Below the pieces are notes generated by a model. The model was not told the DNA's origin, did no database searches, and saw only the letters and a list, made by a program, of their open reading frames with translations. 18,717 nt of DNA from Methanomicrobiales archaeon (lineage in GTDB: Archaea > Halobacteriota > Methanomicrobia > Methanomicrobiales > Methanoculleaceae). The stretch covers positions 1 to 18,717 of the forward strand of contig JAGVUK010000303.1 in NCBI GenBank assembly GCA_019136335.1. The letters run 5' to 3'. This document shows positions 1 through 6,904 of the stretch, piece by piece. Positions within the stretch are counted from its first letter, which is position 1, and each line of letters opens with the position of its first letter. The position numbers and the translations under genes are program-made.

Positions 1-1394
1 ATCAGCGTCTGTGGCCGGCTCCCCGATGCAGCAAGATCGATGGTCGAGTTGGAGATGCCCGCCTTGATCGTCGAATTCACCTGGAGTTCGTCCCCGGGGC
101 ACCCCAGCATCGCCCCGATACCCTCGATGCCTGCCGGATCCGTCATGGTGAAGTCCCTGATGAGCACGTTCGACGCACCGCAGATGAAGAGGCCCCACCC
201 GTTCGTGCCGAGGCTGCTGCAGTGGTCCATCACGATGGACGGGTTCTTCGTGACCGGCAGCGATTGGAGTATGCAGTAAGCGATGGGTCGCGCAGACCGG
301 CCGACGACCGGGCGGCTCCCGGTGCCGTTCTCGGTGCAGTTGTACAGGAGCATCCCGTCCGGGTTGCCGACAAAAAACCCGAACGCCCTGTTTCCCTCGG
401 CCCGGCAGTTTACCAGGGATACCCGCCCGCCGGGGAGGTAGAAACCAGCCCCGAAGTAGTCCGGGCCGCCCACCAGATAGGTGTCGGGCCAGGGTTTCTG
501 CCCGTTATCCTTGCTCACGCAGTTGATAAAGACGCAGTCCCGCTTCTTTGGGTCCCACTCGAAGTGGAACCCGGACTCCAGGCTCCCCTCGGCGAAACAG
601 TTGCTCACCCTGAGGCCCTCGATGTTGTTCTGTTCGGCAAAGTCAAACCCGGTCACCCAGGCGTTGAACGCCCCGTACCTGCCGCAGTTGACCGCAGCGC
701 AGTTCTCGTAGCGGACATCTTTAATCGTCGTGTTCTCCGATCCCCAGGCGTTGTGGAGGAACCCGTAGGTCCCGGTGTCCGCGGCCCGGCAGTTCGTGAA
801 CTCAACGTCTTCGAGGATGGGGGCGTAGACGTTCGGGTTGTGGAGCAGGAGGAAGACCGCCTGGATACTTGCATCGGCGGTGCCCGTGACGTTGTGAACC
901 TTCGTATGACTGGCATAGATGGTGAGGACGCCAAGCCACCTGCTGAGATCGAGCGTGGTTTCCGTGCTCATATTTTTATAACCGCTCCCCGTGATGTGAA
1001 ACCCGTCCAGGGTGACACGCTCCTCCGAGATGTTGAGCATCCCGTTCTCGCGGAACAGAAGGATCGTCTTATCCGGCCCCTCCCCGCGGAGCGTCGCGCC
1101 TGCCGGGGGAACGAGGCTCCCGGAGCAGTTGAACGTGCCTCCGGAGAGGGCAACCGTACCGCCGTCCGGCAGAGCGGCAAGCGCCGCCTGGATCTCCACC
1201 TGGTCGTCTATCCCGTCACAGGTGTAATTTGCCTGTGCCTTTGCCGCCGGGCCGCTGTCGCCTGCCGCCACAAAGAGGGGCATTGCAGCAACGCCCTGGG
1301 CGAGCAGGAGGCAGATGACCGCGCCGGCCAGGAGAGCGATCGGCCGGCACGGGCCGGGCAGGTCTCCCGATCTTTCAAGCAGGCGGGTCGTCAT
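1..1394 (-). CDS. Secreted right-handed parallel beta-helix protein, 3' end outside the window
   Basis: The minus-strand frame opens with ATG at 1394 and stays open to the window edge (464 residues visible), so this gene is partial. GGAG lies 5 bases before the start. A hydrophobic segment at about residues 19-36 (IALLAGAVICLLLAQGVAA) looks like a signal peptide or membrane anchor. It is followed by a motif typical of pectate-lyase-like beta-helix proteins (DDQVEIQAALAALPDGGTV, about residues 60-78). After that come repeated short strands with Asn/Gly/Cys turns and many N-x-S/T sequons, as expected of a glycosylated archaeal surface protein. The likely role is an extracellular or S-layer-associated carbohydrate-binding or degrading protein; no substrate can be named. 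The large plus-strand open frame over it (222-1406) is its shadow. The family assignment is fairly safe, the function is not. Confidence 0.8.
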   Translation of the reverse strand, partial: MTTRLLERSGDLPGPCRPIALLAGAVICLLLAQGVAAMPLFVAAGDSGPAAKAQANYTCDGIDDQVEIQAALAALPDGGTVALSGGTFNCSGSLVPPAGATLRGEGPDKTILLFRENGMLNISEERVTLDGFHITGSGYKNMSTETTLDLSRWLGVLTIYASHTKVHNVTGTADASIQAVFLLLHNPNVYAPILEDVEFTNCRAADTGTYGFLHNAWGSENTTIKDVRYENCAAVNCGRYGAFNAWVTGFDFAEQNNIEGLRVSNCFAEGSLESGFHFEWDPKKRDCVFINCVSKDNGQKPWPDTYLVGGPDYFGAGFYLPGGRVSLVNCRAEGNRAFGFFVGNPDGMLLYNCTENGTGSRPVVGRSARPIAYCILQSLPVTKNPSIVMDHCSSLGTNGWGLFICGASNVLIRDFTMTDPAGIEGIGAMLGCPGDELQVNSTIKAGISNSTIDLAASGSRPQTL

Positions 1395-1449
1395 AACACT
1401 CCGTAAGCCGGTCCCGCTGCCACAACCGGACGGCCCGGCGCAACCGGGG

Positions 1450-1480
1450 CACGGCTGGTATAGCCGTGGCATTATAAAAA
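1450..1480 (-). promoter_or_regulatory. TATA box and inverted repeat before the beta-helix gene
   Basis: On the minus strand TTTTTATAAT (1471-1480) is a reasonable archaeal TATA box. About 20-25 bases downstream, at the expected transcription start, lies a perfect inverted repeat with 7-base arms, CACGGCT-GGTAT-AGCCGTG (1450-1468). Such a position suits a repressor operator or a 5' hairpin. The leader to the ATG at 1394 would be about 55 bases. This is inferred from sequence only. Confidence 0.4.
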
Positions 1481-1727
1481 GTGATGGGTGAGGAGATCGG
1501 CACACCACTCGCGGATCCCGGTTTCAGGCACTCCTGGCGACAGAGCCGGCACGGGTTTCGCCTGCACGCCGGGCTGCCGGGAAAGGAACGGGGCTGGATA
1601 CCGGAAAAAACGCCCATTCTCCTCTGGATCACCGATCCACGGCGCGGGCCGCTGCCGGGTGCAGAGGACGGGGAAGAAGGGCCGGATTGACCGGATAGCG
1701 CGGCGATTCCGGGCGCCGGTGGAATTG

Positions 1728-1735
1728 TATATAAG
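1728..1735 (+). promoter_or_regulatory. TATA box of the 1757 gene
   Basis: TATATAAG lies 22-29 bases before the ATG at 1757 and no Shine-Dalgarno sequence is present. The mRNA therefore probably starts at or next to the AUG (leaderless), which is common in archaea. Confidence 0.6.
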
Positions 1736-1756
1736 AAAAACAATAATTATTAGCAT

Positions 1757-2386
1757 ATGCCCGGAAAGAAGGAAGTCACCATCGGGATCACCATCAACCT
1801 CGAGAACTACGAAAACCTCCGCCTCGAGGTTGAGGGCGATGTAGAAACCCGTGAGGATGTAGACGACCTTATCACGTTCCTCGACGGGATGCTTGCCCGG
1901 CTCGGGCGCGGGGATCCGGCGACTGCCGAGCGGGTTGACGCATACCGCCGGCGCGTCCTGAAAGCCCGGCCCGCAGAACCGCAGGCACCGACTGCGCGGC
2001 CGGTGCCGGAGACGCAACCTGCCGGGACGGCAGCGGCGGCGATCCCCGTGGCTGAACCGGCACACGGAGAGGAGGAGAAAACCTGTCCTCCTGCCGGCAC
2101 CATCGAGGCGGCAATCCCGCCGGCGCCGGAGCGCCCTGAGCCGCTCCGGGTTCCCGAACCACCCGTTCAACCGGGAGAGAAGGGGGCTTCTCAGCCGGAG
2201 GCAGCCCGGGAACAGGCACCGCCCGTGCCGGTGCCTCAACGGGAAACCGCCGCGGCAAAGCCGCCCGGAGCCCCGGCAGAGGACGTCTGCGAGATGTGCG
2301 GGGCAGAAGTGACGAAATCGCAGGCGAAACTCTCCCAGCTGTTCATGAGCAAGAAACTCTGCAAGAAATGCATGGAGCACCCGTAA
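1757..2386 (+). CDS. Unrecognised protein with C-terminal two-CxxC zinc site
   Basis: The 209-residue protein has three parts. Residues 1-75 form a compact acidic region with a beta-hairpin-like start (ITINLENYENLRLEVEG) and a predicted helix. Residues 76-175 are a Pro/Ala/Glu-rich, probably disordered linker. The C-terminus carries CEMC (178/181) and CKKC (202/205), spaced as in a small zinc ribbon. I do not recognise the family. The TATA box just upstream fixes the ATG at 1757 as a likely leaderless start. The gene lies 74 bases before orc1/cdc6 on the same strand, but cdc6 has its own TATA box, so co-transcription is not required. The hydrophilic, linker-plus-zinc-ribbon design would suit a nucleic-acid or protein adaptor; that is inference. 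A 310-codon antisense open frame (1472-2404) is judged a shadow. Confidence 0.75.
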   Translation: MPGKKEVTIGITINLENYENLRLEVEGDVETREDVDDLITFLDGMLARLGRGDPATAERVDAYRRRVLKARPAEPQAPTARPVPETQPAGTAAAAIPVAEPAHGEEEKTCPPAGTIEAAIPPAPERPEPLRVPEPPVQPGEKGASQPEAAREQAPPVPVPQRETAAAKPPGAPAEDVCEMCGAEVTKSQAKLSQLFMSKKLCKKCMEHP

Positions 2387-2428
2387 CGCCTGCCAGACCC
2401 GCACGATGAGGAAACAACAACCTGGAGG

Positions 2429-2438
2429 ATATATATAC
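2429..2438 (+). promoter_or_regulatory. TATA box of orc1/cdc6
   Basis: The run ATATATATAC lies 23-32 bases before the ATG at 2461, giving a predicted transcript start within a few bases of the AUG. This supports the chosen start and separate expression from the gene before it. Confidence 0.6.
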
Positions 2439-2460
2439 TACAATACCCGAGGATTGTATC

Positions 2461-3609
2461 ATGAAGAGGAGCCTGCTCATGTGGGACGAGACGCTCTTTC
2501 GTGACCCCGAGGTCTTCGAGATCGATTACGTCCCCGAGCAGTTCAACCACCGCGACGCGCAGATCCGGGAGCTCGCGTTCCAGGTCCGGCCGGGCCTCCG
2601 GGGGGGACGGCCCCTCAATACCGTCTGCCGGGGCCTCCCGGGTACGGGGAAGACGACGAGCGTCAGGAAAGTCTTTGCCGAGATCGAAGAGGCCACAAAG
2701 CGGCTGCTCCCCGTCTACATCAACTGCCAGATCGATAACACCAGGTTCGCCGTCTTCTCGCAGATCTACCGGCGGGTTTTCGGGCACCTGCCGCCGGCCT
2801 CAGGCGTATCGTTCAAACAGATCTTCGATGCCATAGCCCGGGCCCTCCTGCGTGATGAGCAGGTGCTCCTGGTGGGGCTCGACGACGCAAACTACCTCCT
2901 CTATAATAACGAGATCAACGACGTCCTCTATCCCCTGCTCCGTTCCCACGAGGCCTATCCCGGCGTCCGGATCGGCGTCGTCGCCATCGTCAGCGACATG
3001 TCCGTCAGCCTGCAGACCGAGGTGGATGCCCGCGTGGCGTCGGTCTTCCGGCCCACCGAGATATACTTCCCCCCCTACTCGGGGGAGGAGGTCCATGGGA
3101 TCCTCGAGGAGCGGGTCCTGCAGGGGCTCTACCCGAACGTCCTCCGGCCCGAGATGCTGGATCTTGTGGTAGAGCAGACGATGAAGAGCGGCGACCTCCG
3201 CGTCGGCATCGACCTCCTGAAGCGGGCGACCCTGAGCGCCGAGAAAGCGGCCCGCCGTTCTATCGAACGAGAGGATATCTGCAAGGCTTACGAGGTTTCC
3301 CGGTACCTGCACCTCGCGTACTCGCTCCGGGCGCTCAGGGCTGAGGAGCGGGAGGTGCTCGGCAGGATCGCGGAGATGGCGGTCCGTGATGACCAGGAGA
3401 TGAACGCCGGCGAAGTCTACCATTTTGTCAGGGAGAAGGCGGGGATAAGTTATACCAGGTACTACAAGATGGTCCAGAAGTTCGACGCGATGCGGCTCTT
3501 AAACCTCCATTATCGCCAGGGAAGGGGACGGACACGGCTGATCAGCCTCCGCTACGATCCGGATCGCGTGCTGAAGCACCTGCGGCAGGAGCAGACTTCG
3601 GTTTCATAA
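2461..3609 (+). CDS. cdc6: Orc1/Cdc6-family replication initiator, variant active site
   Basis: A 382-residue AAA+ ATPase of the archaeal Orc1/Cdc6 family, which binds origin DNA and helps load the MCM helicase. Visible motifs are Walker A GLPGTGKTT (58-66), a Walker B region ending LLVGLDD (D141, D142), a sensor-1 strand VVAIVSD (S178), and a sensor-2 motif GDLR (R247). A C-terminal winged-helix domain spans about 295-375. The length is normal for the family. Two key positions depart from the usual pattern: Walker B is DD instead of DE, and sensor 1 has Ser where Asn is typical. It may therefore be a secondary initiator rather than the main one. The start follows a TATA box at leaderless distance. 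An ORB-like origin motif lies 2.3 kb downstream at 5951-5975. Confidence 0.9.
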   Translation: MKRSLLMWDETLFRDPEVFEIDYVPEQFNHRDAQIRELAFQVRPGLRGGRPLNTVCRGLPGTGKTTSVRKVFAEIEEATKRLLPVYINCQIDNTRFAVFSQIYRRVFGHLPPASGVSFKQIFDAIARALLRDEQVLLVGLDDANYLLYNNEINDVLYPLLRSHEAYPGVRIGVVAIVSDMSVSLQTEVDARVASVFRPTEIYFPPYSGEEVHGILEERVLQGLYPNVLRPEMLDLVVEQTMKSGDLRVGIDLLKRATLSAEKAARRSIEREDICKAYEVSRYLHLAYSLRALRAEEREVLGRIAEMAVRDDQEMNAGEVYHFVREKAGISYTRYYKMVQKFDAMRLLNLHYRQGRGRTRLISLRYDPDRVLKHLRQEQTSVS

Positions 3610-3655
3610 TCCTTATCTATTCTGCCACCGTTTGTATTCTGATGAGGTTTTCCAC

Positions 3656-4603
3656 ATGCTCAGCGTAAACGAACTGGCACTGGATATTTTTGAAGAACTC
3701 TTCGAATACGCCGAGGAGTTCCATGCCGTCCCGCACGAGCTTGACAACGGGGCACGCATCGTAGACTGCGGCGTCAGCACCACCGGCGGGTACCTGGCAG
3801 GAAGACGGTTCACCGAGATCTGCATGGGCGGACTCGGTGAAGTCGACATAACGATGGGCCGGATCCGGGATATCCCGATCCCGTTCATCGAGGTCAGCAC
3901 CGACTTCCCGGCCATCGCATGCCTCGGCGCCCAGAAAGCGGGCTGGACGGTCAACGTCAACAAGTACTTCGCCATGGGTAGCGGCCCTGCACGGGCGCTC
4001 TCCTTAAAGCCGAAGCACACCTACGAGGTCATCGACTACGAGGACGAGTTCGATTATGCGGTCATCGCCCTTGAGAGCGACCATCTCCCGAACGCTGGCG
4101 TGATGGAGAAGATCGCCGATGCCTGTGATGTGGATGTGGCGAACACCTGCGCGGTTGTCGCCCCCACGGCCTCGATCGTCGGTTCGGTCCAGGTTGCCGG
4201 CCGCTGCGTCGAGACTGCGGTCTACAAGTTGAACGAGCTTGGCTTTGACACAAGGAAGATCACCGCCGGTATCGGCCATGCCCCGATCGCCCCCGTCAAG
4301 AAGGACGGCACGAAGGCGATGGGCAGCACCAACGACGCCACGATCTACCATGGCAGCATCATGCTGACGATGAACGCCCCGGAGATCAAGGACTACCTTG
4401 ACAAAATCCCGAGCAACAAGTCCCGGGGATACGGAAAACCGTTCTACGAGATCTTCAAGGAAGCCAAATTCGACTTCTACCAGATCGATACCTCGCTCTT
4501 CTCCCCGGCCGAGGTCGTCATCAACGAGGTCTCCGAGGGTGTTGTCTACCACGTGGGAGCCGTCAACCCCGACGTGACGCTGAAGTCCTTCGGGTTCATC
4601 TGA
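3656..4603 (+). CDS. mch: Methenyl-tetrahydromethanopterin cyclohydrolase
   Basis: This cytoplasmic enzyme interconverts N5-formyl- and methenyl-tetrahydromethanopterin, the third step of CO2 reduction to methane. The 315-residue protein has the family's usual length (about 316-320) and its conserved N-terminus (MLSVNE-like, then a NGARIVDCG stretch). Conserved Gly-rich segments such as STTGGYLAGRRFTEICMGG also fit. The open frame extends 8 codons upstream to a TTG at 3632. I chose ATG 3656 because it matches the family N-terminus and has GATGAGG 8 bases upstream. A weak TATA-like CTTATCTAT lies around 3612-3620. The gene stands alone, as mch often does in methanogens. Confidence 0.95.
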   Translation: MLSVNELALDIFEELFEYAEEFHAVPHELDNGARIVDCGVSTTGGYLAGRRFTEICMGGLGEVDITMGRIRDIPIPFIEVSTDFPAIACLGAQKAGWTVNVNKYFAMGSGPARALSLKPKHTYEVIDYEDEFDYAVIALESDHLPNAGVMEKIADACDVDVANTCAVVAPTASIVGSVQVAGRCVETAVYKLNELGFDTRKITAGIGHAPIAPVKKDGTKAMGSTNDATIYHGSIMLTMNAPEIKDYLDKIPSNKSRGYGKPFYEIFKEAKFDFYQIDTSLFSPAEVVINEVSEGVVYHVGAVNPDVTLKSFGFI

Positions 4604-4811
4604 ACCCTCCTCCCATTATTTTCAGAGGGCAGCACCGGGGGGAGGGCGGCGGAGGCGCGGGGCCGCCTCCGGATGCGGAAAGCGAGGCACCTTGCTAGAG
4701 TATTCGATACAGTTCCCGGGAACCTCTTTTCGGAGAGTGCCCCGTGCCCGAAGCCCCCGGCAGGCAACAACGTTTATCCCTCCCGGTGCGAAACACTGTA
4801 AGGCATCCACG
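4604..4811. other. Intergenic region with T-rich end, hairpin and 12-base palindrome
   Basis: ATTATTTT at 4614-4621 right after mch is a plausible archaeal T-rich terminator. Further on there is a perfect 8-bp hairpin (CGGAGGCG 4650-4657 with CGCCTCCG 4664-4671, six-base loop) and a perfect palindrome GTTCCCGGGAAC (4712-4723). The sequence ACGTTTATC near 4768-4776 could be the tRNA promoter. No coding sequence is supported. Confidence 0.4.
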
Positions 4812-4885
4812 GGGCTTGTGGTCTAGCTGGTCATGACGCTGCCCTTACACGGCAGAGATCGCCGGTTCGAATCCGGCCAGGCCCA
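4812..4885 (+). tRNA. tRNA-Val (anticodon TAC)
   Basis: The 74-base gene folds as a cloverleaf. The acceptor GGGCTTG pairs with CAGGCCC (one T-G wobble), with discriminator A at 4885. The anticodon stem CTGCC/GGCAG encloses loop CTTACAC, giving anticodon TAC (4846-4848), which reads GTA valine codons. The T arm is GCCGG-TTCGAAT-CCGGC. There is no intron, and CCA is not encoded, as is usual in many archaea. Confidence 0.95.
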
Positions 4886-5025
4886 TCGCAGCACGGCACT
4901 GCCGGCTAAGCACCGTCCAGCCAGCTTTTTTGATTATCAATCCAGTCCTTCGGGTTTCTCAGTGCGCCGTTCGAGCGCCCGGAGCCGGTCTTCACTGCAG
5001 ATCCTCACGCGCTCTTCCGACCAGG

Positions 5026-5070
5026 CCGGCACCGGAACCCGGCGTTGGGAGTCTTCACTCCTGGTGCCGG
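5026..5070. other. Nested hairpin between tRNA-Val and mop
   Basis: CCGGCACC (5026-5033) pairs with GGTGCCGG (5063-5070), and inside it GGAGT (5048-5052) pairs with ACTCC (5057-5061) around a CTTC tetraloop. A 14-base one-sided bulge separates the two helices. It may be part of a small RNA or a processed tRNA trailer. No coding frame is supported in 4886-5180. Confidence 0.3.
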
Positions 5071-5124
5071 TTTGCCTGTTCGCACACGGGAGCTCCGTTT
5101 TCTGCGGCACACGTCTGCATAGGG

Positions 5125-5147
5125 GTTTCAAAGACCGAAACTTATAT
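5125..5147 (+). promoter_or_regulatory. Promoter of mop with inverted repeat over the BRE
   Basis: CTTATATC (TATA box core 5142-5147) lies 34-39 bases before the mop ATG, with a purine-rich BRE-like CGAAA directly upstream. That BRE forms the right arm of the inverted repeat GTTTC-N7-GAAAC (5125-5141), which could be an operator. The arms are short, so this is only suggestive. Confidence 0.4.
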
Positions 5148-5180
5148 CGTCCAGACCGTAAACCAGCACTATGGTGCATC

Positions 5181-5390
5181 ATGAAGTTAAGTGCGCGAAA
5201 CCAACTCCCCGGGAAAGTAAAGAAGATTGATTTAGGCGTGGTCACCGCCGAGGTCACCATCGCACTGGACGGCGGCGGTGAGATCACCTCGGTCATCACC
5301 AAAAAGGCCGTGGAGAACCTCGGGCTTACCGTCGGCAAGAAGGTCTACGCCGTGGTCAAGTCGACAGAGGTCATGGTCGCCATCGACTGA
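5181..5390 (+). CDS. Stand-alone Mop (molbindin) molybdate/tungstate-binding protein
   Basis: A 69-residue protein consisting of one Mop domain, beginning MKLSARNQLPGKVKKIDLG and ending in the beta strand YAVVKSTEVMVAID. The family motifs SARNQLPG, the AEV strand and the SVITKKAVENLGL helix are all present. Molbindins assemble into oligomers that bind molybdate or tungstate in the cytoplasm and buffer or deliver the oxyanion. The start follows a well-placed TATA box and a GGTG about 4 bases before ATG. The modABC operon is about 9 kb to the right and its ModC lacks a Mop domain. In this organism the metal would supply formylmethanofuran dehydrogenase, formate dehydrogenase or nitrogenase; that is inference. 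Confidence 0.9.
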   Translation: MKLSARNQLPGKVKKIDLGVVTAEVTIALDGGGEITSVITKKAVENLGLTVGKKVYAVVKSTEVMVAID

Positions 5391-5418
5391 GAAAAACTCA
5401 CCCTTTCGTATGAAAATG

Positions 5419-5431
5419 CCCCCCCCTTTTT
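5419..5431 (+). terminator. T-rich end of mop
   Basis: Eight C followed by five T, about 30 bases past the mop stop codon. Archaeal termination needs only a T tract, so this is plausible but short. Confidence 0.35.
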
Positions 5432-5811
5432 CATCCGGTATGCATGTGGCCCTGTGGGCATCATGCGGTTTTTTCCCGGGCCCGGTTACACTCCGCAGGC
5501 AGCCGCAGGTTGGTACGCAACTCCCAAAACAGCAGGGAGGCAGGGCGGGGGAGCTTGCGCCCCGCCCCCTCTCACGCACGATATCGCAACCCTGATCTTC
5601 TCGGCCCTCATCCCCACAGCGACCGCGGATGCCATGGTGACAGCAACCCGAGGGGAGACTGTGCAGACGGGGCAGTTGCAACCGGCCATCCAGCGATGGG
5701 GCTCCCGCACCGGATAACAACCGGCATGGCTCCTGCAGGCAGGACCCGGAAACCCCGGGCCACACCCCCGTTCTCATGCCCCCGCTTCCCCGATACCCCG
5801 CCGAGATATCT

Positions 5812-5849
5812 CAGAAACACTCTCAAATTCCTGAAAAACCCTCAAATTA
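5812..5849. repeat. AT-rich tandem repeat, two 19-base units
   Basis: Units 5812-5830 and 5831-5849 match at 15 of 19 positions and share CTCAAATT exactly. They are among the most AT-rich bases of the gap and lie about 100 bases from the ORB-like motif, a position where a duplex-unwinding element would be expected. Confidence 0.45.
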
Positions 5850-5950
5850 AAGGGCGTTTCCAGGCGGCCCGCACGGCCGGAGGGACGGTCCCAGGGACCG
5901 GCAGCCGGTATGGAGGCGGGAGAAAAATTCAATGATCCGGGGATATTTTG

Positions 5951-5975
5951 GCAAACCCCCTGATTTCCACTGGAG
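5951..5975 (-). promoter_or_regulatory. Origin recognition box (ORB)-like motif
   Basis: On the minus strand the sequence reads CTCCAGTGGAAATCAGGGGG followed by TTTGC. It has the layout of archaeal ORB elements: a CCAGTGGA core, an AA-rich spacer and a terminal G-string. Orc1/Cdc6 proteins bind such sites with the winged helix on the core and AAA+ contacts to the G-string. I found only one strong copy. The ends of two C-rich stretches at 5400-5440 resemble it weakly. Confidence 0.55.
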
Positions 5976-6236
5976 ATATGGGCGCATCCGCCGGAGTTGC
6001 CCGGAGGGGCCGGAACGCTGCCCCCGCCCCCGTCCCGTAATATCGGCAGACGCCGTGCGCCATCCGGGAGCAACCGCAGTCGGGCGGTGCCGGGAAAGCG
6101 AACGGTCACGGTTCCGGGCGCAACACCGATGGAGTCATGACAGATACCCCGCCCGGACACCGCAAGATACCGTCGCCAAACACCGGAAGGCGGTGATCGG
6201 CACGAGGAAGAGGGGATCTGCAGGCAGAAAATGGAG

Positions 6237-6650
6237 TTATCGCTCCTCCTCCACCACATCGAACCAGACAGGGTCGGGGCAGTCGGGCCGGCCGCCGTAG
6301 TTGATGGTGATCTCCTCGCCCTCCCGGATGGCCCGGCAGGCGTAGATGCGGATCTCGCCGCCGGCAACATCGCGGACGTGGTCCGCATTCGCATGGTAGG
6401 AGTGGTTATAGAGCGACCCGTAGCCCAGCGCCACGGCTGCCGACTCCTCGTGCTGCCCCCAGGCGAAGTAGTAGTTAAAGAGGCGCGTCCGGTCAAGGAG
6501 CCCCTGCTCATCCGTCCCGTCCATCGCGATCACCGGGCAGACCTCGATCAACTCACCGGCCGCGATCTCCCTGCGGGCAAATACTCCCCGGCCCCGGTTA
6601 CCCGTCGAACCGACGTAGACAATATCGGACGGGTATACGGCCCTGTTCAT
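6237..6650 (-). CDS. Small SET-domain lysine methyltransferase
   Basis: A 137-residue protein that is almost only a SET domain. GRGVFARREIAAGELIE (20-36) is the opening SET strand. YNHSYHANADHV (81-92) carries the NHS-x-x-x-N motif, and ITINYGG (114-120) carries the catalytic-site Tyr118. Such enzymes transfer methyl from S-adenosylmethionine to lysine. The few studied archaeal ones act on DNA-binding or other cytoplasmic proteins; the substrate here is unknown. The open frame reaches back to 6797, but I chose ATG 6650 because AGGTG lies 5 bases upstream and the family N-terminus fits; ATG 6683 lacks a well-spaced site. The gene is divergent from the exporter genes at 6905-8729. Confidence 0.85.
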   Translation of the reverse strand: MNRAVYPSDIVYVGSTGNRGRGVFARREIAAGELIEVCPVIAMDGTDEQGLLDRTRLFNYYFAWGQHEESAAVALGYGSLYNHSYHANADHVRDVAGGEIRIYACRAIREGEEITINYGGRPDCPDPVWFDVVEEER

Positions 6651-6811
6651 CCTCGCACCTTTCTCTTCGGCACTTTCCGTCATGGTATCGCTGTAGCCCC
6701 GCACCTCCCCGGTGCCCGGACCCATCCCTGTGAACCACCCCGCTCCGGCGCACCGGAGTTGTGCAGAGGGGACGGCAGGCGGTATGTGCCCGGGCACCAG
6801 AGGAACGTACG

Positions 6812-6824
6812 AATTACTGTAATT
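6812..6824. promoter_or_regulatory. Perfect palindrome between SET gene and exporter
   Basis: AATTAC-T-GTAATT is a perfect 13-base inverted repeat in an AT-rich patch between the divergent SET and ABC genes. It is a possible operator, with overlapping TATA-like sequence on both strands. No regulator is visible nearby. Confidence 0.3.
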
Positions 6825-6904
6825 AGATTTCCCTGTTCAAAAAGAATGCGGGATCGAATACAGACATACCGGGCGGGGGTTCGCTTTTCCCGGGAAGAAC
6901 AGGC

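Larger units (their letters stand above)
1395..1756. other. Divergent intergenic region with two promoters
   Basis: This 362-base gap separates the minus-strand beta-helix gene from the plus-strand zinc-site protein. It holds the TATA box for each gene and an inverted repeat (1450-1468). A plus-strand open frame at 1481-1690 (69 codons) has no ribosome-binding site and no recognisable product, so I leave it out. Confidence 0.6.
5391..6236. other. Long non-coding gap, candidate replication origin region
   Basis: None of the open frames here on either strand shows a recognisable family, a good ribosome-binding site or consistent codon bias. Notable contents are a T-rich end after mop (5427-5431) and a strong hairpin with GGCGGGG and CCCCGCC arms at about 5545-5570. 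Further on are an AT-rich patch with a palindrome GAGATATCTC (5803-5812), a 19-base tandem repeat (5812-5849), and an ORB-like motif (5951-5975). The patch stands out against the GC-rich surroundings. Confidence 0.5.

Noticed and set aside
222..1406. 394-codon plus-strand open frame
   Set aside because: It is antisense to the beta-helix gene, has no family resemblance, and arises from the strong codon bias of GC-rich DNA.
1481..1690. 69-codon plus-strand frame near a TATA-like sequence
   Set aside because: No ribosome-binding site, no recognisable product, and the TATA box is better placed for the minus-strand gene.
1472..2404. 310-codon minus-strand open frame
   Set aside because: It is Arg/Leu/Cys-rich and a shadow of the zinc-site protein gene, which has a TATA box and a sensible domain layout.
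5454..5717. 87-codon frame and overlapping minus-strand frames in the gap after mop
   Set aside because: The GTG start has no ribosome-binding site, the product is low complexity, and open frames exist in several phases at once, as expected by chance in GC-rich DNA.
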